The notes below the pieces were generated by a model that worked only from the letters and a program-made list of their open reading frames with translations, did no database searches and was not told the origin of the DNA. From Paludibacterium yongneupense DSM 18731 (GTDB taxonomy: Bacteria > Pseudomonadota > Gammaproteobacteria > Burkholderiales > Chromobacteriaceae), in assembly GCF_000422925.1 (NCBI RefSeq), contig NZ_AUGZ01000020.1, positions 1 to 64,000 on the forward strand: a stretch of 64,000 nucleotides of DNA, written 5' to 3'. Below, piece after piece: positions 10,499-18,090 of the stretch. A program made the translations under genes and the position numbers. Positions within the stretch are counted from its first letter, which is position 1. Each line of letters begins with the position of its first letter.

Positions 10499-11683
10499 AT
10501 GACTGCCGCGTTTGACTGGAGCGATCCCCTATCGCTCGAAGGACAACTCAACGAAGACGAGCGCATGTTGCGCGATGCCGCTGCCGATTACTGTCAACGG
10601 CGCTTGCAACCGCGCGTGCTGTCGGCATTTCGCGAAGAACGCTTCGATCGCGAAATTCTGCTGGAAATGGGCGAGCTCGGCATGCTCGGCGTCACGCTCG
10701 ACGGCTATGGCTGTGCCGGTTTGTCGTCGGTGGCGTATGGTCTGATCGCACGCGAGGTGGAGCGCGTCGATTCCGGTTATCGGTCGGCGATGAGCGTGCA
10801 GTCTTCGCTGGTGATGTACCCGATTCACGCCTACGGCAGCGAGGCTCAGAAAGAGCGTTGGTTGCCGCCGCTCGCACGCGGCGAAGCGGTGGGCTGCTTC
10901 GGCCTGACCGAACCGGATGCCGGATCCGACCCGGGCGGCATGAGGACGCGAGCGCGCAAGGTTGACGGCGGTTATCGCCTGTCCGGCGCCAAGACATGGA
11001 TCACCAATGCCCCTGTCTCCGATGTGTGCCTGGTCTGGGCGCGCGACGATGGTGGCGAAATCCGCGGATTCCTGGTCGAACGGGGGGCCGCCGGGCTGGC
11101 CCTGCCCGCGATCGAGGGCAAAATCGGCCTGCGCGCCTCCGTCACCGGCCAGATTCTGCTCGACGACGTGTTCGTGCCTGATGACGCGCTGCTGCCGGGC
11201 GCGCGCGGGCTGAAGGGGCCGTTCTCCTGCCTGAACAAGGCACGCTACGGCATCGCCTGGGGCAGTATGGGGGCGGCCGAGTTCTGCTGGCGCGCGGCGC
11301 GGGAGTATACCTTGCAGCGCCATCAGTTCGGCCGCCCGCTGGCGGCGAACCAGCTGATCCAGCTGAAGCTGGCGGACATGCAGACCGAAATCGCGCTCGG
11401 TCTGCAAGCGGCGCTGCAGGTCGGGCGCTTGATGGATCAAGGGTGCGAGGCACCGGAGATGATCTCGCTGATCAAGCGCAATAATTGTGGCAAGGCCTTG
11501 CATATCGCGCGTCTGGCGCGCGACATGCACGGTGGCAACGGCATCAGCGACGAGTATCAGGTGATGCGGCATATGGTCAATCTGGAGGCGGTCAACACCT
11601 ACGAGGGCACGCACGATGTCCATGCGTTGATCCTAGGCCGGGCGCAGACCGGGATACAGGCGTTCCATGGCGGGCAGGATTGA
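10499..11683 (+). CDS. gcdH: Glutaryl-CoA dehydrogenase
   Basis: A 394-residue acyl-CoA dehydrogenase of the GcdH group, which oxidises and decarboxylates glutaryl-CoA to crotonyl-CoA with FAD, passing electrons to ETF. Flavin-site motifs are [16 protein letters not shown] and WITNAP. The catalytic glutamate is in [16 protein letters not shown] (near residue 369), a signature of glutaryl-CoA dehydrogenases. The ATG is preceded by GGAAGAGGAGAG. The CoA-transferase gene begins 3 bp after its stop, a gcdH-gcdG pair as known from pseudomonads. Confidence 0.93.
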   Translation: MTAAFDWSDPLSLEGQLNEDERMLRDAAADYCQRRLQPRVLSAFREERFDREILLEMGELGMLGVTLDGYGCAGLSSVAYGLIAREVERVDSGYRSAMSVQSSLVMYPIHAYGSEAQKERWLPPLARGEAVGCFGLTEPDAGSDPGGMRTRARKVDGGYRLSGAKTWITNAPVSDVCLVWARDDGGEIRGFLVERGAAGLALPAIEGKIGLRASVTGQILLDDVFVPDDALLPGARGLKGPFSCLNKARYGIAWGSMGAAEFCWRAAREYTLQRHQFGRPLAANQLIQLKLADMQTEIALGLQAALQVGRLMDQGCEAPEMISLIKRNNCGKALHIARLARDMHGGNGISDEYQVMRHMVNLEAVNTYEGTHDVHALILGRAQTGIQAFHGGQD

Positions 11684-11686
11684 GCC

Positions 11687-12877
11687 ATGAGCGGCGCGCT
11701 GGCGGGCTTGCGCGTTCTCGACCTGTCGCGGGTGCTGGCCGGTCCCTGGGCCAGCCAGTTGCTGGCCGACCTGGGCGCCGATGTGATCAAGGTCGAGCGG
11801 CCCGGTTGCGGCGACGACACGCGTCAATGGACGCCGCCTGCGCTGGCTGATGGGCGTGCCGCCTATTTTCTGGGGGCCAATCGCGGCAAGCGCTCGCTGA
11901 CTGTGGATATCGCGCGGGCGGAAGGGCAGGAAATCGTGCAGCAACTGGCCCGGCGCGCCGATGTGGTGCTGGAAAACTACAAGGTCGGCGCGCTTGCGCG
12001 CTACCGGCTCGATTACCCTTCGCTGGCGCTGCTCAATCCTCGGCTGGTGTATTGTTCTATCAGCGGTTTTGGCCAGGACGGTCCCTATCGTGCCCGTCCG
12101 GGCTATGATTACATCATGCAGGGCATGTCCGGTTTGATGAGCGTGACCGGGCCGAGCGCGGGAGAGCCCCACAAGGTCGGGGTAGCCGTGGTCGATCTGG
12201 TGACGGGGCTGTATGCCGCCAATGCCATACAGGCCGCTTTGATCGCACGCCAGAGCAGCGGGCACGGACAGTATATCGATATGGCCTTGTTCGACTGTGC
12301 GCTGGCGATGCTGGCCAATATCAATATGAACTGGCTTGTCGGCGGCAGCGTGCCGCCGCGACTGGGTAACGCGCATCCGAATATCGTCCCGTATCAGGTG
12401 TTTGCCGCCGCCGACGGGCATTTCATCCTGGCCTGCGGCAACGACGGCCAGTTCGCTGCCGTCTGCCGTGTATTGGGGCGCGAAGATCTGGCGGCTGATC
12501 CACGCTATGCGTGCAATGCAGGGCGGGTTGCGCTGCGCGAGGAGCTGTGTGCGGCGCTGGGAGAGGTTTTTGTACAAGGCCGGTGCAGAGACTGGCTGGC
12601 CGCCCTGGATGCGGCCGGCGTGCCCTGCGGGCCGATAAATACTGTCGACCAGGCGCTGGGCGACGCACAGGCGCGTTATCGCGGCATGACCTTCGCCCTG
12701 CGCGACGAAACGGGTATCGACGTGCCCATGGTCGCCTGCCCGATTCGCCTGTCGGCGACGCCGATTGCCTATCGCCTCCCGCCGCCGCGACTGGGGGAAC
12801 ATGGAGCGGCCATTCTGGCGGAGCTGGGCTACGATGCCGAGAAGATTGAGCAACTGCGGGCTATGTGTGTGATTTAG
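11687..12877 (+). CDS. Class III (CaiB/BaiF) CoA-transferase, probably glutarate-specific
   Basis: A 396-residue family III CoA-transferase. The N-terminal LRVLDLSRVLAGPWASQLLA and the region around residue 169 (VAVVDLVTG, with the presumed catalytic Asp) are typical. The immediate upstream neighbour gcdH suggests that it activates glutarate to glutaryl-CoA using succinyl-CoA (GcdG/SUGCT role). That substrate is inferred from context, since family III members act on many acids. The gap to gcdH is 3 bp, so the two are cotranscribed. Confidence 0.88.
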   Translation: MSGALAGLRVLDLSRVLAGPWASQLLADLGADVIKVERPGCGDDTRQWTPPALADGRAAYFLGANRGKRSLTVDIARAEGQEIVQQLARRADVVLENYKVGALARYRLDYPSLALLNPRLVYCSISGFGQDGPYRARPGYDYIMQGMSGLMSVTGPSAGEPHKVGVAVVDLVTGLYAANAIQAALIARQSSGHGQYIDMALFDCALAMLANINMNWLVGGSVPPRLGNAHPNIVPYQVFAAADGHFILACGNDGQFAAVCRVLGREDLAADPRYACNAGRVALREELCAALGEVFVQGRCRDWLAALDAAGVPCGPINTVDQALGDAQARYRGMTFALRDETGIDVPMVACPIRLSATPIAYRLPPPRLGEHGAAILAELGYDAEKIEQLRAMCVI

Positions 12878-12969
12878 CATTTTCAAATATCCGATCGCTT
12901 TTGACGCATGGCACCGGTTCATTGCATCATTCGCACCGACCAATGAAATGCGGAGCCAGAGGAGGCATG

Positions 12970-14604
12970 GTGGAACGCGAATATATGGAATACGACGTCG
13001 TGATCGTGGGAGGCGGACCGGCCGGTCTGACTGCGGCGATCCGTCTGAAACAGTTGGCGGCTAAGGCCGGCCGCGAGGTGAGCGTCTGCTTGCTGGAGAA
13101 GGGGTCCGAAATCGGCGCTCACATCCTGTCCGGCGCCATCCTCGAAACGCGCGCGCTCGACGAATTGATCCCCGACTGGCGCGAGCGCGGGGCGCCGCTG
13201 AATACACCGGCTGGTAGCGACTGCTTCCGCTTGCTGACCGAGACGGAGTCGATTCCGCTGCCGACGCCGCCGCAGATGCACAATGAAGGTAATTACATCA
13301 TCAGCCTTGGCAATTTCTGCCGCTGGCTCGGGCAGCAGGCCGAGGAGCTCGGTATTGAAATCTACCCGGGGTTTGCCGCTGCCGAGGTGCTTTATCACGA
13401 CGATGGCTCGGTCAAGGGAGTCGCGACCGGCGATATGGGGATAGGGCGCGACGGCGAAAAAACCGCGGCCTGGCAAGCCGGGATGGAACTGTGGGCCAAG
13501 CAGACGCTGTTTGCCGAAGGCTGCCGCGGCTCGCTGACACAGCAGGTGATAGCGCGCTTCGGACTCGATGCCGATTCCGATCCGCAGACTTACGGCCTGG
13601 GTATCAAGGAGCTGTGGGAAGTCAGTCCCGACAAGCACGAAGCCGGGCGCACCGTGCATACGGTCGGCTGGCCGCTGGATAGCGAGACGTATGGCGGCTC
13701 CTTCATGTATCACCTGGAGGACAATCTGGTGGCGGTCGGTTTCGTGATCGGGCTCGACTACAAAAATCCCTATTTGTCGCCATTCGAAGAATTTCAGCGT
13801 TTCAAGACCCACCCCTCGGTGCGGGGCGTATTCGAGGGCGGGCGGCGGGTGTCCTACGGCGCGCGCGCGCTGGCCGAAGGGGGTATCCAGTCCCTGCCGC
13901 GGCTGGTTTTCCCGGGGGGGGCGCTGATAGGCGATGGCGCCGGCTTCATGAATGTTCCCAAAATCAAGGGCACGCATACCGCGATGAAGAGCGGCATGCT
14001 GGCGGCACAGGCCGCTTTTGACGCCATCGCCGCCGACGCGGCGACCGGCAGTTCGCTGACCGCCTACCCGGCCGCTTTCCGTCAGAGCTGGGCGTATGAC
14101 GAGCTGTGGAAAGTGCGCAATATCCGTCCGTCGTTCCGCTGGGGGCTGTGGCCGGCGATGATGTACGCGTCGCTGGAAACGGTGTTTTGCGGCAAATTGC
14201 CGTGGACCCTGCATCACAAGCACGGCGACCATTCGAGCCTGCGACTGGCTGAAGATTCGACTCCGATCGCGTATCCGAAGCCGGACGGCGTCCTGACTTT
14301 CGACCGTCTCTCGTCGGTCTTCGTCGCCAACGTCAGTCATAGCGAGGATCAGCCCCCGCACTTGAAGCTGAAAGACGCAACGGTGCCGGTCGCGGTCAAT
14401 CTGGCGCGCTACCAGGCGCCCGAACAGCGTTATTGCCCGGCCGGCGTGTATGAAATCGTGGCCGCTGCCGACGGGGCGCCGCAACTGCAGATCAACGCCG
14501 CCAACTGCGTGCACTGCAAGACCTGTGATATCAAGGACCCCATGCAGAACATCGTATGGACGACCCCCGAGGGCGGCGGCGGCCCCAACTACCCGAATAT
14601 GTGA
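12970..14604 (+). CDS. Electron transfer flavoprotein-ubiquinone oxidoreductase
   Basis: A 544-residue membrane-associated flavo-iron-sulfur enzyme that moves electrons from ETF to ubiquinone. The FAD-binding GGGPAGLTAA is at the N-terminus. C-terminal cysteines of the single 4Fe-4S cluster lie in RYCPAGVYE and NCVHCKTCDIKDP, and the protein ends in the family-typical GGGGPNYPNM. I place the start at GTG 12970, which yields an N-terminus MEREYMEYD like homologues and leaves 4 bases after the GGAGG at 12961-12965. The ATG at 12967 is too close to that site. The position after gcdH fits its role as electron acceptor pathway. Confidence 0.92.
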   Translation: MEREYMEYDVVIVGGGPAGLTAAIRLKQLAAKAGREVSVCLLEKGSEIGAHILSGAILETRALDELIPDWRERGAPLNTPAGSDCFRLLTETESIPLPTPPQMHNEGNYIISLGNFCRWLGQQAEELGIEIYPGFAAAEVLYHDDGSVKGVATGDMGIGRDGEKTAAWQAGMELWAKQTLFAEGCRGSLTQQVIARFGLDADSDPQTYGLGIKELWEVSPDKHEAGRTVHTVGWPLDSETYGGSFMYHLEDNLVAVGFVIGLDYKNPYLSPFEEFQRFKTHPSVRGVFEGGRRVSYGARALAEGGIQSLPRLVFPGGALIGDGAGFMNVPKIKGTHTAMKSGMLAAQAAFDAIAADAATGSSLTAYPAAFRQSWAYDELWKVRNIRPSFRWGLWPAMMYASLETVFCGKLPWTLHHKHGDHSSLRLAEDSTPIAYPKPDGVLTFDRLSSVFVANVSHSEDQPPHLKLKDATVPVAVNLARYQAPEQRYCPAGVYEIVAAADGAPQLQINAANCVHCKTCDIKDPMQNIVWTTPEGGGGPNYPNM

Positions 14605-14627
14605 TTCGGCAGAGGGCGCGGCCGCAG

Positions 14628-14656
14628 TCAAGGCTGTTTTGGGTAAACGGCCTTGA
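14628..14656 (+). terminator. Hairpin between ETF-QO gene and leader ORF
   Basis: TCAAGGC (14628-14634) pairs with GCCTTGA (14650-14656), with GTTT/AAAC extending inside. There is no T-run. It may end or pause transcription from the upstream gene, and the TTGACA at 14653-14658 overlaps its right arm and could serve as a -35 element for the leader transcript. Confidence 0.4.
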
Positions 14657-14687
14657 CAGTCGGCTCGCGACTGGGCAGGATGAACGC

Positions 14688-14762
14688 ATGACTCGTCCGG
14701 TTTTCTTTTCTTCCGCTTATTTTTATTGGTACCGCAGCTCGTTGCGGCTCCAAGGACTCTAG
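14688..14762 (+). CDS. Aromatic-rich leader peptide (attenuator leader)
   Basis: A 24-codon ORF with ATG at 14688, TAG at 14760-14762, and AGGA (14677-14680) 7 bases upstream. The centre reads FFSSAYFYWYR: seven aromatic residues (Phe, Tyr, Trp) within ten positions. Such runs are the hallmark of leader peptides controlling Phe/Tyr/Trp-related genes by ribosome-mediated attenuation. The TGG TAC CGC AGC codons themselves form the antiterminator arm that can pair with the terminator region downstream. No aromatic pathway gene follows in this window. Confidence 0.75.
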   Translation: MTRPVFFSSAYFYWYRSSLRLQGL

Positions 14763-14811
14763 CCGGACTGAAGACTGACCGGATACTCTCTGACGAATGC
14801 CGCTGCGGTAC
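14729..14811 (+). promoter_or_regulatory. Candidate antiterminator pairing of the attenuator
   Basis: GTACCGCAGC (14729-14738, inside the leader ORF) is perfectly complementary over 10 bp to GCTGCGGTAC (14802-14811), which overlaps the 5' arm end and loop of the terminator. A competing small hairpin CCGCA/TGCGG (14732-14747) also exists. Stalling at the Phe/Tyr codons would leave the first arm free for antitermination; translation to the stop would mask it and let the terminator form. The mechanism is inferred from the pairings. Confidence 0.6.
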
Positions 14812-14827
14812 AGGCGGCATTTGTTTT
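14796..14827 (+). terminator. Intrinsic terminator of the attenuator
   Basis: AATGCCGC (14796-14803) pairs perfectly with GCGGCATT (14814-14821) around a 10-base loop and is followed by TGTTTTT. It lies between the aromatic leader ORF and the next gene, as in amino-acid attenuators. Confidence 0.8.
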
Positions 14828-14888
14828 TCCTGCTTTCCGAAAAATGATCCCCTGCCGCAAGGCAATGCAAGCGAAGGGGTTCACATCG

Positions 14889-15482
14889 ATGAATGAAATT
14901 CATGACGCGCGCCGTATTGCGCTGGAAAGCCAAGCCCTGACGCGCGACGTCTCGCTGATGCGCTTGTCACTGCTGACCGATGTCGAAGCGCTCTCCGGCG
15001 GCACGATGCCGGCCGAAGACCTGCTGCGCTGCCTCGCCGATTTGCGCCGCGCGCAATCGGGATCGGTGGCGCTGGAGTCGCTGCTGCCTGAAATCCGTAC
15101 CGCGGCGCTGCTGCTGGCTAGCGCGCGCAAGGACTGGGAGGGCGATTCGCCCGGACGTTTTGCCGATGCCGCCGACTGGCTGGCGGCTCGCATTCTGATC
15201 CTTGGCCTCAGTCATGTCGAGCTGGCCGCCGCGCAGCTGCCGCGGCTGGACGAGGCCAACCGTCGCCTGTGCCGCTTGGCCGCCCGTTTCGACCGGGTGT
15301 GGGAAAAGGTGCAGCCGGTGCTGGTCGGGGCGAGCGAAGCGGGCTTGCTGCTGCATGGTTGGAGGCCGCTGGCGGACATATCGACGCATGCGGGATCGTT
15401 TTCTGAACATTCTGCGCAATTACGCCGAATTTACCTGGCAGAAATTCCGCAATGGCTTGCCAGATTTGTGCGGGGTAGGTAA
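14889..15482 (+). CDS. Hypothetical protein downstream of the attenuator
   Basis: A 197-residue, predicted mostly helical, cytosolic protein rich in Leu, Ala and Arg. No family is recognised. The ATG at 14889 has AAGGGG 9 bases upstream; an in-frame ATG at 14844 is less likely because it precedes that site. It is the first gene after the aromatic leader and terminator, so it is the candidate target of that attenuator, though nothing in its sequence resembles an aromatic biosynthesis enzyme. It is followed closely by the membrane protein gene at 15493. Confidence 0.75.
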   Translation: MNEIHDARRIALESQALTRDVSLMRLSLLTDVEALSGGTMPAEDLLRCLADLRRAQSGSVALESLLPEIRTAALLLASARKDWEGDSPGRFADAADWLAARILILGLSHVELAAAQLPRLDEANRRLCRLAARFDRVWEKVQPVLVGASEAGLLLHGWRPLADISTHAGSFSEHSAQLRRIYLAEIPQWLARFVRGR

Positions 15483-15492
15483 AAATGCGTGA

Positions 15493-15834
15493 ATGAATTA
15501 TCTTCCGATACATTATCAGGATTCCCGCTATTACAAATTGACTCAAGTGGTGTATATCCTGCAGGCCATTAGTCTGTTTGTCGGCGTGACCGCCATTGCG
15601 GCTGTGATCATCAACTACGTCAAGCGTTCCGATGTGCGCGGCACCGTGTTCGCCAGTCATTTCGACTGGCAGATCCGCACCTTCTGGACCACGGTACTGG
15701 TTGGTCTGGTTGGCTATGCAACGGTTTTCGTGCTGGTTGGGTTTCTCATTCTGTTCGGATTGTGGGTTTGGTACGTTTATCGCGTAATCAAGGGTTTCCT
15801 GTTTTTCGTCGACGGCAAGCCGATGCCGTCGTAA
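15493..15834 (+). CDS. Small membrane protein (DUF4870-like)
   Basis: A 113-residue protein with hydrophobic segments at about residues 17-42 and 64-95, separated by a short basic, polar loop. Length and the ending WVWYVYRVIKGFLF resemble small bacterial membrane proteins of the DUF4870 type, whose function is unknown. Ten bases separate it from the upstream hypothetical gene, so the two are likely cotranscribed. Confidence 0.8.
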   Translation: MNYLPIHYQDSRYYKLTQVVYILQAISLFVGVTAIAAVIINYVKRSDVRGTVFASHFDWQIRTFWTTVLVGLVGYATVFVLVGFLILFGLWVWYVYRVIKGFLFFVDGKPMPS

Positions 15835-15879
15835 CGTCCCGCCGGCCGCCGCCAGATGCGGCGCGGTGAAAGCTTCCTC

Positions 15880-16086
15880 ATGCACCATTTATCGTTGCTC
15901 CTGACCCGGACCATGCCTTTTGGCAAGTACGAGGGCCGGACGCTGGCAGACCTGCCCTTTGACTATCTGTGCTGGTTCGCGCGCGAGGGTTTTCCTGCCG
16001 GGGAGTTGGGCGCCTTGCTGGAGCTTTTGTTCGAACTACAACATAACGGTCTGATGCACTTGCTGGACCCTTTACGAAAGCACTAA
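15880..16086 (+). CDS. DUF3820 family protein
   Basis: A 68-residue protein with the DUF3820 core TMPFGKYEGRTLADLP followed by YLCWFAREGFPAGELG. Family members are small cytosolic proteins of unclear function, sometimes labelled quorum-sensing-regulated virulence factors. The ATG at 15880 gives the family-typical N-terminus a few residues before TMPFGKY; an in-frame ATG at 15856 would add eight residues. The adjacent ylqF-type GTPase gene, 3 bp after the stop, is a frequent neighbour as far as I recall. Confidence 0.85.
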   Translation: MHHLSLLLTRTMPFGKYEGRTLADLPFDYLCWFAREGFPAGELGALLELLFELQHNGLMHLLDPLRKH

Positions 16087-16089
16087 AGC

Positions 16090-17031
16090 ATGGCGATCCA
16101 ATGGTTCCCAGGACATATGAACAAGGCCCGCAAGGCCCTGGAAGAGCGGATTACCGATATCGACGTGGTGATCGAGATGCTGGATGCCCGTCTGCCGGGT
16201 TCCAGCGCGAACCCGATGATAGGGCGTAGCACGCGCGGCAAGAAAACGCTCAAGATTCTGAACAAGCAGGACCTGGCCGATCCCGAAGTGACGAAGCTGT
16301 GGCTGGATTACTATTGTGCGCGTCCCGGTACGCTGGCGATCGGGCTGGATGCCGGCGAGCGGGCTCCGGCACTGAAGCTCATCGCAGCCTGCCGCGAGCT
16401 GGCACCTTCGCGTTCGGGGCTGGACAAGCCTTTGCGCGTGCTGATCTGCGGGATTCCCAATGTCGGCAAGTCGACGCTGATCAATAGCCTGACCGGGCGG
16501 CGCATCGCCAAAACCGGCAACGAACCCGGCATCACCAAAGGGCAGCAGCGCATCTTGCTGGCAGACGATATCGAATTGATCGATACCCCGGGAATGCTGT
16601 GGCCGAAAATCATCGTCGAGGAAGGCGGCTACAACCTGGCCGCCAGCGGTGCCGTCGGTCGCAATGCCCTCGATGAAGAAGAAGTCGTGCTCGTGCTGCT
16701 GACCTACCTGGCCCGCCGTTACCCGGAAGCCCTGCAGGCCCGCTACAAGCTTGACGAGGTTGTCGGGCTGCAGGATACGCAGTTGCTCGACGCCATCGGT
16801 CGTCGTCGCGGCGCGATGCTGGGCGGGGGGAAGGTCAATATCCAGAAAGCGGCCGAGATCGTACTGACGGACTTTCGTGCCGGCTCCATCGGGCGTCTCT
16901 CGCTCGAACTGCCGGAAGAATGGGTGGTTTGGGAGGCGCGGGGGCGCGAGCAGGAGTCACGCAGGCAGTCGGAGCGTGCGCAGCAGCGCCTCGATCGCGG
17001 CCTGAAGCCCAAGACGCCGCGCGAGTCGTGA
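16090..17031 (+). CDS. ylqF: Ribosome biogenesis GTPase YlqF/RbgA family
   Basis: A 313-residue circularly permuted GTPase. The G4 motif NKQD (about residue 58) comes before G1 GIPNVGKST (about 121) and G3 DTPG (about 160), the permutation typical of YlqF/RbgA. Such proteins assist late assembly of the large ribosomal subunit. The N-terminal IQWFPGHMNKARK is a strong family signature. The gene follows the DUF3820 gene by 3 bp and converges with ruvX, whose stop begins at the next base. Confidence 0.93.
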   Translation: MAIQWFPGHMNKARKALEERITDIDVVIEMLDARLPGSSANPMIGRSTRGKKTLKILNKQDLADPEVTKLWLDYYCARPGTLAIGLDAGERAPALKLIAACRELAPSRSGLDKPLRVLICGIPNVGKSTLINSLTGRRIAKTGNEPGITKGQQRILLADDIELIDTPGMLWPKIIVEEGGYNLAASGAVGRNALDEEEVVLVLLTYLARRYPEALQARYKLDEVVGLQDTQLLDAIGRRRGAMLGGGKVNIQKAAEIVLTDFRAGSIGRLSLELPEEWVVWEARGREQESRRQSERAQQRLDRGLKPKTPRES

Positions 17032-17448
17032 TCAGTCTTGCTCGAACCAGGTCTGCAGTATGGCCTGGGCGGCAACCTGATCGAGCACGGGTTTTTGCTT
17101 GCGTCCCCTGAGGCCGGCTTCGGCCAGCAGCGACTCGGCCAGCAGCGAGGTATGGCGTTCGTCCACCAGCGCAACCGGCAGGCCGAAGCGGCCATGCAGC
17201 CGATTGGCGAAGCGCTGTGCGAGGCGGGTCATGTCGTGTTCGGTGCCGTCTGCATGAACAGGCAGGCCGACCACCAGTTGCGCGGGTTTCCATTCAGCGA
17301 TGAGCGCGGCGATGCGCGCGAAGCGCTCATCGTTGAGCAGGGTGTCTATGGTCTCCAGCGGGTGCGCGATCCCGATCAGCGTTTCGCCGACGGCGACACC
17401 GATACGGCGCTCGCCGAAATCGAAAGCGAGTACCGCGCCTTCATGCAT
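17032..17448 (-). CDS. ruvX: Putative pre-16S rRNA nuclease / Holliday junction resolvase YqgF
   Basis: A 138-residue RNase H-fold protein of the YqgF/RuvX family, the usual length. Family motifs are [16 protein letters not shown] at the N-terminus, [12 protein letters not shown] and VDERHTS, containing the acidic metal ligands. It is linked to 16S rRNA 5' maturation in E. coli. The start ATG (17448-17446) overlaps the stop of upstream yqgE by 8 bp, implying translational coupling, which is the conserved yqgE-yqgF order. Confidence 0.93.
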   Translation of the reverse strand: MHEGAVLAFDFGERRIGVAVGETLIGIAHPLETIDTLLNDERFARIAALIAEWKPAQLVVGLPVHADGTEHDMTRLAQRFANRLHGRFGLPVALVDERHTSLLAESLLAEAGLRGRKQKPVLDQVAAQAILQTWFEQD

Positions 17449-18001
17449 GTCCGATATCACCACACAGCAGGGACGGATCGAAGCCCAGCGACGAGAGTGC
17501 TGCAGCGTAGCGCAGCTCGGGCGCGAGCGAGAAAATGATGCCGGTATCGGCCGGCGCGGTAAGCCAGCCATTGGCGGCGATTTCTTCTTCAAGCTGGCCG
17601 CTGGCCCAGCCGGCGTAGCCGAGCGTGACCAGCATGCTTGCCGGCCCCTTGCCCTCGGAAACCGCAATCAGGACGTCCTTGGACGTGGTCAGTGCGATGT
17701 CGTCGGTGACCAGCAGGCTGGACTGCCAGTTGCAGACGGGCCTATGCAGCACGAAGCCACGGTCGGGCTGCACCGGACCGCCGAAAAAGACCTGGCTTGC
17801 GCGCAGATCCTCGTCGTCGAGCGGAAGGTCGATCTGGTCGAAGAGCTGCGCCATGGCAACGCCGGACGGCTTGTTTACGATCAGCCCCATTGCCCCGTGT
17901 TCGCCATGTTCGCACAGATAGATCAGCGATTTGGCAAACAGGGGATCCGCCATATTGGGCATGGCGATCAGAAATTGGTTGGAAAGCGATAGCGATTCCA
18001 T
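17441..18001 (-). CDS. yqgE: UPF0301/AlgH family protein
   Basis: A 186-residue YqgE/AlgH protein. Signatures are [37 protein letters not shown] and [16 protein letters not shown]. Biochemical function is unknown. The ATG at 18001 was chosen by homology to the family N-terminus; a longer frame starts at 18034. The preceding Shine-Dalgarno is weak. It is the first gene of the yqgE-ruvX pair and divergent from smc. Confidence 0.92.
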   Translation of the reverse strand: MESLSLSNQFLIAMPNMADPLFAKSLIYLCEHGEHGAMGLIVNKPSGVAMAQLFDQIDLPLDDEDLRASQVFFGGPVQPDRGFVLHRPVCNWQSSLLVTDDIALTTSKDVLIAVSEGKGPASMLVTLGYAGWASGQLEEEIAANGWLTAPADTGIIFSLAPELRYAAALSSLGFDPSLLCGDIGHA

Positions 18002-18090
18002 GTGCCCATTATGGCACAACTGTTGTCTGCGCATAGTAGGCGCATGCTTGATAAAATGATTCCCTTTGTCGTGCCGAATGCGAGGATGTC

